The position numbers and the translations under genes are program-made. This document shows, one piece after another, positions 15,064-24,178 of a stretch of 63,948 bases of DNA. Where the stretch lies: the IMG/VR virus record IMGVR_UViG_3300050343_000213, positions 1-63,948 of that record; one strand, 5' to 3'. This stretch comes from a virus. The notes beneath the pieces were generated by a model. That model was not told the DNA's origin. It saw only the letters and a list, made by a program, of their open reading frames with translations, and ran no database searches. The stretch's first letter is position 1. Each line of letters opens with the position of its first letter.

Positions 15064-16631
15064 ATGGAATATAATAACCCAAGTGAGATAGTAAAAGATT
15101 TATCCTTCGGGGTAAATGCAAGAACAAAAATAATGACAGGTGTTGAAAAATTAACTCAAGCAGTTAAATCAACCCTTGGTGCTTCTGGTAAATGTGTAAT
15201 TTACGAGGACGCTCTCGGAAGGCCGGGGTAATAACAAAAGACGGAGTAACCGTTGCGGAAAGCGTAGTCTTAATTGACCCGGTCGAAAATATGGGAGCAA
15301 CCTTAATAAAGGAAGCAGCTAAAAACACAGTGAAAGAAGCAGGTGACGGTACCACTACGGCAACCGTCCTTGCTCATTCATTATTAAATTTAGCAACAAA
15401 AAAAGAAGATTTTACAAATAATATAAGAAACATAAAAAACGGTATTGAAAATGGTTTACAAAAAGTAAATCATTACTTAGATGAAGCTGCGGTTGAAGTC
15501 GAAGGTGATATGTTAGAAAATGTAAGTAGTATTAGCTGTAACAACGATAAAGAACTCGGCAAGATAATATCGCAAGCCTATTCGAAAGTGGGTAAAGACG
15601 GCGTCGTCTTAATGGAAGAGTCTGAGACCGAAAAAACAAATGTTGAATTTGTTGAAGGCACACAGATAGAGTGCGGACTCAAATCGCCATACTTTGTAAC
15701 CGACAAGGATAAAGGAAAAGCAGAACTAGAAAAACCGTACGTAATGATAGTTTCTTCTCCAATCCCAAACATTCGTAAGATTCAGAATGTACTAGAGTTT
15801 GTTATAAAAGAAAAAAGAAGTTTGCTTATCGTAGCGACCGTAGAACAGCAGCCATTAGCAGCATTGCTAGCAAATAAAGTTAAAGGCAATATAAAAGTCA
15901 ATGTAATTGATCTCCCTGGATTCGGACCTACCAAGCAAGACACAACTGAAGATCTTGCGATACTTACCGGTGCTAAAGTCATAAACGAAGAGTTAGGTGA
16001 TGATTTAGATTTAATTGGGCCTGATATATTAGGGGAAGCAATTAAAGCCGTTACAGATGATAAAAACACTGTATTAACAATCAAAGATCAAGGTACTGTA
16101 TTAAGCGAAAGAATAGAGTTAGTTGAAAGCAAAGTTAAAGATGAAAAAAATCCATTCTTTAAGAAAAGACTACAACAAAGACTAGCGATGTTAAATGGAT
16201 ATGTAGCTATTGTGAAAGTAGGTGCTAATTCAAAAGTAGAGTTAAAAGAAAAGAAAGATAGGGTTGAAGATGCAATATATGCAACTAAAGCGGCATTACA
16301 AGAAGGTATTGTTCCAGGAGGTGGTGTAGCTTTGCTGGATGCATCGTATAGCATAATTCCTGCGGATGAAGGCGAATCAATTCTTCTTGAAGCAATAAAA
16401 TCACCTTACGCCACAATACTTGAGAATGCAAACTTAGAATATAAAGAGTCTGGCAAGTCGGGTAAAGGAATAAATGTAATCAATGGCAAAACTGTTGATA
16501 TGATTAAAGAAGGTGTTATAGATCCAGTGCTAGTTACTAAAACAGCCCTGAAGAATGCAGTTAGTGTTGTTAATACTATTTTCTCTGCAGATTGTGTAAT
16601 TAATAATGTTAGGATACATGAAAGCAATTAA
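15064..16631 (+). CDS. groEL: Chaperonin GroEL (Cpn60), one frameshift
   Basis: The product assists folding of large proteins in the cytoplasm as a double-ring ATPase working with GroES; in phages it helps fold capsid or tail proteins. The N-terminal part (ATG 15064; LTQAVKSTLGASGKCVIYED) is in one frame and the rest (VITKDGVTVAESV, then DGTTTATVLAHSLL, then VPGGGVALLDAS) in another. The frame changes at AGGCCGGGGTAATA near 15,230. One more G would give GRPGVITKDGV, exactly what the family requires. Full length would be about 522 aa. The Gly-Met tail is absent, as is common outside classic bacterial GroEL. A base missing from the consensus is more likely than a dead gene, but programmed -1 slippage on GGGG is possible. 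Confidence 0.85.
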
Positions 16632-16875
16632 TTACTACGTCGTCATAGAGAAGATAAAAGAAGCGCCAAAGAAAGTTGGTGGCTTAGAACTAACTGAAGA
16701 TCAAAACAAAGATGTTAGATATTTAAAAGGCAAAGTAATATCTGCTGGTAATTTAGTAGAAGGCCTTAATAAAGATGATATAGTTCATTATGATAAAGTA
16801 GCCGGTCACGGTATTGAATGGAAAGATCAACTGTATTATGTATTGAAACTTGGTGACATAGTACTTGTGGAATGA
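16618..16875 (+). CDS. groES: Co-chaperonin GroES (Cpn10)
   Basis: I start it at ATG 16618 (MKAINYYVVIEKIKEAPKKV), which matches the family's beginning; an upstream in-frame ATG at 16606 would add four residues. The product is 85 aa. The mobile-loop region (KKVGGLELTEDQNKDVRY) and the conserved GKVISAG, GDDIVHYDK-like core and DIVLVE end are present. It overlaps groEL by 14 bp and the next gene by 4 bp, so the two chaperonin subunits are made together. The order groEL then groES is reversed from the usual bacterial operon. Confidence 0.85.
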   Translation: MKAINYYVVIEKIKEAPKKVGGLELTEDQNKDVRYLKGKVISAGNLVEGLNKDDIVHYDKVAGHGIEWKDQLYYVLKLGDIVLVE

Positions 16876-17312
16876 GAATAAGTACAGATGACATAAAAGA
16901 TTTAAATTTATTAAAATATTACAGGCTCATTCGTAAATGGGCCTGTAAAACTTATAATATAAAGGATGCTGATCTTGAATTACTAATCTATTTAGATTGC
17001 AAAGATCGATTTACACGTAATGAATTTATTGATGGTGTGTACACCTACAGTTGGGATAAAGACAGATGGGAAAGATTAAGAAGAGATGGTTGGATCGATG
17101 TTTGGAGAGCACGAAAAGGTAAATTACAAAAATACACAATATACAAAACAAGTTTTAAATGTAAGCAATTAATTAAACGAGTATATCGTATAATGCTTGC
17201 AGAAGAAGACTTGCCAACAGGAACAAGAAGTAAATTTTTTAATAACAGATCGTATACAGATAAAGTTTATAATAAAGCTATAGACGATATGATCAAAGAT
17301 AAAAACAGATAA
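16872..17312 (+). CDS. Putative winged-helix DNA-binding protein
   Basis: The 146-residue product has the pattern LELLIYLDCKDRFTRNEFID then WERLRRDGWIDVWRARKGKL, like the helices and wing of MarR-type winged-helix domains. The C-terminal third is basic. It may regulate late genes or bind DNA in the particle. It starts inside the groES stop (ATGA), so it is cotranscribed with the chaperonin genes. The family assignment is from pattern only. Confidence 0.55.
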   Translation: MRISTDDIKDLNLLKYYRLIRKWACKTYNIKDADLELLIYLDCKDRFTRNEFIDGVYTYSWDKDRWERLRRDGWIDVWRARKGKLQKYTIYKTSFKCKQLIKRVYRIMLAEEDLPTGTRSKFFNNRSYTDKVYNKAIDDMIKDKNR

Positions 17313-17314
17313 TT

Positions 17315-17416
17315 ATGCCAAAAGTAGGAAACAAAAAATTCGCTTACACAGCGATAGGTAAAGCAGCAGCAAAAAAAGCAGCAGCAGCTAAAAAGAAAAA
17401 GAAAAAGAAAAAATAG
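17315..17416 (+). CDS. Tiny poly-lysine protein, 33 aa
   Basis: ATG 17315 to TAG 17416. The sequence is MPKVGNKKFAYTAIGKAAAK followed by an Ala-Lys stretch and eight terminal lysines. Near-identical small proteins occur in cyanophages (from memory). It might condense DNA. It lies 2 bp after the preceding gene and 2 bp before the next. Confidence 0.6.
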   Translation: MPKVGNKKFAYTAIGKAAAKKAAAAKKKKKKKK

Positions 17417-17418
17417 TT

Positions 17419-17706
17419 ATGCCTAGTAAAAAAGCACCCTCAAAGAAAAAATCTAAAGGCTATTATACTAAAGTCAATAAGAAAGGCGGCACTGGTTCAA
17501 AAGCTGGTGGTGGTATGTCTAAAAAAGGCGTAGCTAAATACAGAAGAGATAATCCTGGTAGTAAACTTAAAACAGCGGTTACAACACCTCCATCTAAATT
17601 AAAGAAAGGAAGTAAAGCTGCAAAAAGACGTAAATCATTTTGTGCAAGATCAAAAGGCTGGAAGTCTGAAAGAGGTTTGGCTGCTAGAAGAAAATGGAAT
17701 TGTTAA
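17419..17706 (+). CDS. Basic phage protein, DUF6321-like
   Basis: The 95-residue protein has the family signature GVAKYRRDNPGSKLKTAVTT, KKGSKAAKRRKSFCARSKGW and a terminal ARRKWNC. It occurs in many marine phages and its function is not known. Its high charge and place among late genes suggest a DNA- or virion-associated role (inference). Confidence 0.7.
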   Translation: MPSKKAPSKKKSKGYYTKVNKKGGTGSKAGGGMSKKGVAKYRRDNPGSKLKTAVTTPPSKLKKGSKAAKRRKSFCARSKGWKSERGLAARRKWNC

Positions 17707-17707
17707 T

Positions 17708-17869
17708 ATGAAAAGTAGAGGATTAGGTGATTCAATAGAGAAGTTCACAAGAAAAACAGGAATTAAAGGTTTAGTGGATAAGGTATCCCAAGGCTTAAAC
17801 ATCCCATGCGGTTGCGAGGGAAGACAAAAAGCTATGAACACTATATTCCCTTACAAATATAAAAAATAA
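17708..17869 (+). CDS. Conserved small phage protein, 53 aa
   Basis: ATG 17708 starts MKSRGLGDSIEKFTRKTGIK, followed by GLVDKVSQ and NIPCGCEGRQKAMNTIFPYK. The GLGDxIEKxTxxTGI opening and CGC...R..K...FPY end form a family I recall from marine phages. It may bind metal through its Cys pair. A longer frame from 17642 overlaps the previous gene and is not preferred. Confidence 0.65.
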   Translation: MKSRGLGDSIEKFTRKTGIKGLVDKVSQGLNIPCGCEGRQKAMNTIFPYKYKK

Positions 17870-17874
17870 ATATT

Positions 17875-18549
17875 ATGTCTTACAAACAAGAAATGGGTAG
17901 CAAAGAAATATATTCTGACGGTACCTTTAATAAAAAAACAGTAGATTTAATTAACTCTTCGGCATTAGCCCCTGATCCCAACACAGACCCGACAATAGCT
18001 TTCTGGTCCAGGTACTTTTGAAAATGCAGGGTATACGCAGGGAATGCAAGGTAACCTCAATGGAATACTCTCGGCACGTTAACTGAGTTAGAACGACACC
18101 AGCACCCCTAGCTACACTGTACCGGGGTAATCTGGAAGTAGAGACTTTAAATCTGCTATTTGGTGCGGCTAGATCAGGTGGATTAAAAGCAATTTGAATT
18201 TGGTGGAAAAGATAACCTATAATACAATATTTAAGCACAGATCCTGATTTTGCGCAAGGAAAAACTGGTAATGAAGGGACAGAGCGGTTCCACTACTAGT
18301 TATACAGGAAAATTTACTTCTCCAGGAACTCCTGATACGCCGGAAGTGAGGGTTGATGCTTTCAGCAATTTAGGAAGAAGAGGACAAGTGAGAGGAATTA
18401 AAACCGGCACGGCAATGGAGAAAAGAAACACAATGAAAGCCGCAAGGAATGAAGCAAAAAGTATTAAAGGTAAAAACATTTTTGAAACATTAAAACTAAG
18501 AAAAGAGCACACAAAAAATGCTAGGATTGCGGCTAAAACTAAACTATGA
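17875..18549 (+). pseudogene. Virion-region gene disrupted by several frameshifts
   Basis: From ATG 17875 the frame reads MSYKQEMGSKEIYSDGTFNK and ends at TGA 18021. Coding-like sequence goes on in other frames (FENAGYTQGMQGNLNGIL near 18,030; GNLEVETLNLLFGAARSGG near 18,130) and is clean again from about 18,280 (SYTGKFTSPGTPDTPEVRVD; TAMEKRNTMKAARNEAKS) to TGA 18549. At least three or four indels lie between 17,995 and 18,280. The restored protein would be about 220 aa, Gly/Ser-rich with a basic C-terminus. The family is not recognised. Confidence 0.55.
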
Positions 18550-18747
18550 CAAACGACAGAGCGTCTCAAATTAAAGAGGTAAACAGCCAAAGACAAAAAC
18601 AAAACGAACAAGGTGTTAATCATAGACTTGGTAAAAAGAACAGAGTTGTTAAGACAGAAGGAGTAAAGGGATCACCAGTTCGACACCAGCTAAATCTCAA
18701 GTTTCGTATCATTTGATGAGTTTATTAAAAATAAAAAAAATAGCTAA
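18546..18747 (+). pseudogene. Small basic gene with a frameshift
   Basis: ATG 18546 overlaps the previous stop. It reads TNDRASQIKEVNSQRQKQNE and then KKNRVVKTEGVKGSPV before a shift near 18,680. A coding-like continuation VSFDEFIKNKKNS ends at TAA 18745-18747, directly before the holin start. About 66 aa if restored. Unknown function. Confidence 0.45.
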
Positions 18748-19209
18748 ATGAGTAAACCAAAAAAGAAATTTGCAGAAACTACAGTAGGTAAACTATTGTT
18801 CGGCGCAGCTTCATTGGTTAACCCTACGTTAGGTAATCTAATTAGCGGTGCATCAACACCAGCAGAGGCTATAGCAGCAATAGGTAAATCTGATGTAAGT
18901 AGTGATGAAAAAATAAAATTACAACAACTTATATTTGAACAACAAAATAAAGAGATGGAAGCGGTCACTTCAAGATGGCAAGCTGATTCAATATCAGATT
19001 CATGGCTTTCGAAAAACGTACGCCCACTAGTTTTAGTGTGGTGTATTGTTATATTTTCTTTAGCAGGAATACTAGACAGTGTTGAATCGATACCATTTCA
19101 TATAGGAGTTACATGGAACGATACATTCGAAAAAGTTATGATGGCAGTTGTATTAGCTTATTTCGGTGGACGAAGTAGTGAAAAGGTTACAAGTATATTT
19201 AAAAAATAA
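18748..19209 (+). CDS. Holin, GTA 3-TM type
   Basis: The 153-residue protein has an N-terminal soluble part, a linker SRWQADSISDSWLSKNVRPL, a first membrane segment (VLVWCIVIFSLAGIL) and a second (VMMAVVLAYFGGRSSEKV). The SDSWLSKNVRPL...YFGGRSSEKV pattern is the hallmark of the holins first described for gene transfer agent release. It would form lesions in the inner membrane so that the endolysin reaches the wall. The endolysin is 38 kb away, so lysis genes are split. Confidence 0.8.
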   Translation: MSKPKKKFAETTVGKLLFGAASLVNPTLGNLISGASTPAEAIAAIGKSDVSSDEKIKLQQLIFEQQNKEMEAVTSRWQADSISDSWLSKNVRPLVLVWCIVIFSLAGILDSVESIPFHIGVTWNDTFEKVMMAVVLAYFGGRSSEKVTSIFKK

Positions 19210-19212
19210 TCA

Positions 19213-19929
19213 ATGGCAAGAATAACCTCTTATGCTTTAGATACAACACCGGATAAGAACGATAAGGTTATCGGTTCTGATGCTGGAGGCGAAACAAGAA
19301 ACTTTTCATTTGAGGGTATATCTAATTTCTTTAATACATCGGGATTAATTAATCTTAATGGTATTGTAAATAAATTTATTCCAGAAAATTCAAATTTAGC
19401 TTCGGGTTTTTTTAAATTACCTAACGGTGGAACTGGTATTGCTTTTAGTTCAATAACCTCACTAAAGGTTTCAATAAATAATTTAGATAATTTAAATATA
19501 ACAGAATTTTATAATCATCTTGTGGATCAAGGTTTAAAAATATCTAATGTAGATAATATAAGCGAGTTTGGCCATTATGCTTTTTTAAGTGCTGTTCAAG
19601 CGGATCCTGCTGATAATTTTTTAACTTTTAATTTAAGTTATTTAAGCGGTAACGGTACTCTTAGAGATAATAAATATTATATATTTAATTTAGATAATTC
19701 TGGTAGAACAGATAAAAACTTTACATCACCAAATATAAATTTTTCAGCTAATGTTGCTAAAACAATAACACACAGTTTAGGAAAATTTCCATCAGTAACA
19801 ACAGTTGATTCCGCAGGCTCTCATATTGTTGGAGATATTCAACATGTGGACTCGAACGGTAATTCTTCAAATAATCATTTCACTATAACATTTAAAGCCT
19901 CTTTTCAAGGCAAAGTATACGCAAACTAA
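19213..19929 (+). CDS. Short tail fibre or spike protein
   Basis: The 238-residue product carries the same N-terminal anchor as the two S74 fibres (MARITSYALDTTPDKNDKVI; RNFSFEGISNFF). Its C-terminal domain (KTITHSLGKFPSVTTVDSAG, then GDIQHVDSNGN and FTITFKASFQGKVYAN) is a small beta domain found at the ends of marine phage fibres. It is probably an alternative or accessory receptor-binding fibre. Confidence 0.7.
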   Translation: MARITSYALDTTPDKNDKVIGSDAGGETRNFSFEGISNFFNTSGLINLNGIVNKFIPENSNLASGFFKLPNGGTGIAFSSITSLKVSINNLDNLNITEFYNHLVDQGLKISNVDNISEFGHYAFLSAVQADPADNFLTFNLSYLSGNGTLRDNKYYIFNLDNSGRTDKNFTSPNINFSANVAKTITHSLGKFPSVTTVDSAGSHIVGDIQHVDSNGNSSNNHFTITFKASFQGKVYAN

Positions 19930-19935
19930 TAAACT

Positions 19936-20904
19936 ATGGCACTTTCATATTTAACAGACATTAATTTAAACAAAAACGAATTACAGAATGCAGTAATTCA
20001 GAAAGTAGGTACCGACCCTTCTTCAGGATTAACCGCAGGTTGGTTAATTTATAACACAGCATCTAATCAATTAAAAGTATATGATGGAAGTGATTGGGCA
20101 AATGTTGGTGGTGATATAACTAGAGTCAATATTACAGCGGGGACTGGACTATCTGGTACTCTTGATACACAATCTGGTGCACATACACAAACAATTGATT
20201 TAGCTAATACAGCTGTAACTGCTGGTTCATACGGTTCGGCAACTGCAATACCAACTTTTACGGTAGACGCACAGGGTAGATTAACAGCAGCTGGGACAGT
20301 TAGTATAACAACATCACTTACTATTGATAGTGATTCCGCATCAGAAGACGTTTCTTTAGCGGATGATGATCTTAAAATTGTAGGTACTGCAAATGAAATA
20401 GAAACAGCAGTAACTAAATCTGGTACAGACGTTTCATTAACAATAGGTCTTCCAGACGATGTAACAATCGGAAACGATTTAACAGTACTCGGAGATTTAC
20501 AAGTTACAGGAACAACAACAACTAATAATGTAGAAACCGTAAGTACATCAAATGGTATTATATTTGAAGGCACTGTTGCGGATGCCCACGAGGGTACTTT
20601 ATTAGCTGGCGCATTAACAGCCGACGTTACATATACATTACCAGATAAAACGGGTACTGTAGCTATGACAAGCGATATTACTGATAGGTTTTATGCTACA
20701 TCTATAGGTGACGGATCTGCTACTTCTTACGCTGTGACACATAATTTAGGTTCACAAGATGTAATTGTACAATTATACGATGCTAGTTCGTTAGACACTG
20801 TATTCGCTGATGTAGTTAGAACATCAACTTCAGTTGTCACAATTGATTTCAACTCTGCACCAACTGCAAACGATATTAGAGTACTGGTTACAAAAATAGG
20901 TTAA
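19936..20904 (+). CDS. Tail-fibre protein, 322 aa
   Basis: A Thr/Ser/Ala-rich fibre beginning ALSYLTDINLNKNELQNAVI. It contains GWLIYNTASNQLKVYDGSDW, a repeat-poor middle, LGDLQVTGTTTTNNVETV, TLPDKTGTVAMTSDI and a C-terminal domain (YAVTHNLGSQDVIVQLYDAS; DIRVLVTKIG). These are common modules of marine phage fibres. It follows the short fibre by 6 bp. Confidence 0.7.
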   Translation: MALSYLTDINLNKNELQNAVIQKVGTDPSSGLTAGWLIYNTASNQLKVYDGSDWANVGGDITRVNITAGTGLSGTLDTQSGAHTQTIDLANTAVTAGSYGSATAIPTFTVDAQGRLTAAGTVSITTSLTIDSDSASEDVSLADDDLKIVGTANEIETAVTKSGTDVSLTIGLPDDVTIGNDLTVLGDLQVTGTTTTNNVETVSTSNGIIFEGTVADAHEGTLLAGALTADVTYTLPDKTGTVAMTSDITDRFYATSIGDGSATSYAVTHNLGSQDVIVQLYDASSLDTVFADVVRTSTSVVTIDFNSAPTANDIRVLVTKIG

Positions 20905-20915
20905 TATAATTTAAT

Positions 20916-23900
20916 ATGGCAAAACGTTTTCTTAGTAACATAAGGATTAACGACGCATATACATTTCCCGCGTCAGACGGAACAAACAATCAAGTTATTA
21001 AAACAGATGGTTCCGGTAATTTATCCTTTGGTCAACTAGCCGCTGACTCTGCTTCTGTAATGTATAAAGATACATTCACGGGTGATGGCAGCACAAGCGT
21101 TTTTAGCTTAGCTAACGCATTAAATGATGAAGTTCAATCTAATATATACATAGACGGTGTTTATCAATCTAAGAGTACTTATTCAGTCTCTGGTACAGCT
21201 ATAACATTTTCCACTGCACCTCTAAGTGGTCACGAGATAGAGGTTATATCTACAACGGGTATAAACAGTGGTCCAACAGCAATCTATACAGATACATTCA
21301 CAGCTAACGGATCAGCAACAGCATTCACATTAGGACAAACCGTTCACAGCGAGAACCAAACTATAGTATTTTTAAATGGTGTATACCAATTTAAGGGTAC
21401 TTATACTTTAAGTGGTACTACATTAACTTTAGATACTGCACCTTCAAATGGTGTATCTATAGAGGTTATGAGTATAGGTTCTGCATATTCAGGTGGTGAT
21501 ATATTATACGATCACGATTTTACATCTGCTGGTTTAATGACAAGCAATGGTTCGGGTGTGTATAGCATTACAGCAAACAACTCTGCAAACTGGAATACAG
21601 CATACGGATGGGGAGATCATTCTACTCAAAGCTACGCAACTCAAAGTTATGTAGGAACTCAAATATCAAATCTAGTTGACAGTTCTCCAGCAACATTAGA
21701 TACTTTAAATGAACTTGCGGCAGCATTAGGCGACGATCCTAACTTTGCTACAACTACTGCGAATAGCATTGGATTAAAAGCGCCATTAGCCTCACCGTCA
21801 TTTACGGGTGATGCAACTTTTTCTGGTAGTGTAACAACAGACAAAATAATTATAGATGGTGCATCAAATAGTAATGTATCTCAATTTGCATTAACACGAA
21901 CAGATTTTTCTTGGGGTATATTTAATGAAACTAATTTAAGGTTTTATGTACAAAGTGGAAATACAACTACTCCAAATGGACAAGTTTTAGAAATAGCAAC
22001 AAATGGCAATGCAACTTTTTCAGGAAGTATAACATCAACAGGTTTAAATGTAAATGCAGGAACTTATCACAAAGTTATAGCAACATTCCCTGCAACTTAT
22101 ACAACTAATTTACAGATAGGACAACAATTTAATGTAAATAATGATGCTTTAACCGATACAGTAACTTTTGCTCATACAGGAACAGAGGCAGCATCAGATT
22201 TTATTTTTACAGTAGCAGGTAATGAAAAATTAAAAATACAAGGTAATGGAAACGCAACTTTTTCAGGACAAGTTTCTGTTGGAAATTACGCTATACCTTC
22301 AGACCATCAATTTCAAATAGCACATTTAGGGCAAAGTTATGCAAGATTTGCTTTAACTAATTCGCAAACAGGAAATGGTAGTTCAGATGGATTAATATTC
22401 CAAATGGAAAATCTTAATAGCATTATTAAAAACCAAGAAAATGGTTCTTTAGGGTTTGGTACTAATGGAAGAGAAACTGATATATTAATAGACAGTTCTG
22501 GTCAAGTGGGAATTGGGTAACTACCAGAAAGTCCTCAACTGTTGGAGACACGAAAGCAATACAAATTTCAACAGGTGGCGCTTTATCAAGCGTATAATGG
22601 AGCTTATCTAATAATAGATATTTGGACGGAAATGATGGAGCTGGATTGCATCACAAGCAGCAGCAATTATTCGGTATCAACTTCAACAGGAGAATTGCTT
22701 TATGAATGCTCCTTCTGGAACGGCTGATACAGAAATAATGCGAATTCCTCTTGATGGAAGTGTTACGTATTACGTTCGAGCACGTTGACGGGGCCAAGGT
22801 CGTTGAACTTTGTTATCTGGTACAAATGCTACAAATTACTGACATAAAGGCCAACAAGCAGGCACTACTGGAGTTTCTGGATTAAGAATACGTTTTAGCT
22901 AGTCAAGGTGCAAGCTGATTTTCAATTTATTCCTCAAGTAGGTCAGGGTCCAAGACTTAACATGGTTCAACTACGGTGGTAATTCCATTTTGATCAATGG
23001 AGGCAGCGTCGGGATCGGGACGACTTCACCTAATGATAAACTTGAAGTTAGCGGTGGTAATATTAGAATATATAGCACTAATAACGCAAACCACTTAATA
23101 ATAAAAAACAATGCAACTGGGACTAGCGGTACTTTTGAAGAAAGAATAAAATTTTTAGGATGGAATGATAATGAGAACGCATCTATTATAGCTAAAGGTA
23201 ACGCATATTTTGGGAGCCCTGTTAATATTTTAGCTTTTAGTGTTTCTGCTTCAGAAAAAATGGCTATTAATCACTCTGGAAATGTTGCAATAAGTGGAGC
23301 TGGAATACAAATAGATAGACCAGATGTTGCGGGAGGAAAACCTTATGTTTTTTGGAAATCTGGAGGAACAACCCAAGCCTCTATTTACGGTGCTTCAGGC
23401 AGTAGTAAGGGATTAAGATTTTTCTTAGAGGGCGGAATTGCTGATTTTAATAATAATATTAAAGCAAGCGGTGTTTATTTAGGTGGTAGCGGAAGTGCTA
23501 ATCTTTTAGATGACTACGAAGAAGGAACTTGGACACCGGTTATTCAACACAATAATGGTACAGGCAATGTTCCTCTTACTATAGCTTCCGCTAGGTATGT
23601 TAAAGTTGGGGATTTAGTTTATATTTCAGCATGGATAGATGCATTTAACACCGGGGGAGGTGGTCATGCCGGGACCGGCGCTTACTATGGAATCAGAGGT
23701 ATGCCTTTTATTCCAGAAAATTACGGTGTTTGGGAATTAGCTTATGCTAGCAGCGGTGTAACCTCGTATGGTGGCTATTCTTCGGCTGCGAGTTTATACT
23801 TTATGCACAATGGCACTAATGGACAACGATCTGCAAATCACGTCAATGGGGCTGGGGTTAATGCTTGGGGAGCAAGTCAACATTTTATGATGAATTGCAC

Positions 23901-23916
23901 ATATAGAGTACAATAA
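20916..23916 (+). pseudogene. Large modular tail fibre interrupted by frameshifts
   Basis: The first part (20916-22520) reads MAKRFLSNIRINDAYTFPAS, two copies of a DTFTxxGSxxxF.L domain, then LDTLNELAAALGDDPNFATT and repeats of SGSI/ATFSG. The frame breaks at 22,518 (GQVGIG then stop). Fragments continue in shifting frames to about 22,990 (for example AIQISTGGALSS; MNAPSGTADTEIMRI). It becomes open again as INGGSVGIGTTSPNDKLEVS to a stop at 23916, ending LLDDYEEGTWTP...MNCTYRVQ. The restored protein would be about 1000 aa. The last part (EEGTWTPVI, then a beta domain) is probably the receptor-binding tip. Confidence 0.7.
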
Positions 23917-23931
23917 AATAAATATTTAAAA

Positions 23932-24177
23932 ATGAGTTTAGAAAAAAAAAGAATCCAAGACAAAATTGAAATAGTTACCGAATTTAAACATATTCAAATA
24001 AGATATTCAGATCAAATAATTGAAGACGGTAATGTTATATCAAGTTCTTACCATAGAGACACTGTTCCCTGTGGCGAAGATGCAAAGGCTATCGAACACA
24101 ATGTAAAAGCTTTAGCTGATATATACTGGACAGACGAAATAAAAACGGCATACCAAGCAAGTTTAGAAATAGAATAA
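23932..24177 (+). CDS. Small fibre-cluster protein, 81 aa
   Basis: The product begins SLEKKRIQDKIEIVTEFKHI and has RYSDQIIEDGNVISSSYHRD, then a helical C-terminus. Small proteins of this type are often found between fibre genes of marine phages. It may be a tail-fibre accessory or assembly protein. It lies 2 bp before the next fibre gene. Confidence 0.5.
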   Translation: MSLEKKRIQDKIEIVTEFKHIQIRYSDQIIEDGNVISSSYHRDTVPCGEDAKAIEHNVKALADIYWTDEIKTAYQASLEIE

Positions 24178-24178
24178 T

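Noticed and set aside
16606-16617. Upstream GroES start (MLGY)
   Set aside because: GroES proteins begin at the MKAINYYVV-like strand; the ATG at 16618 gives the normal length.
22542-22727. 61-codon frame inside the fibre break
   Set aside because: A fragment of the scrambled fibre gene, not an independent gene.
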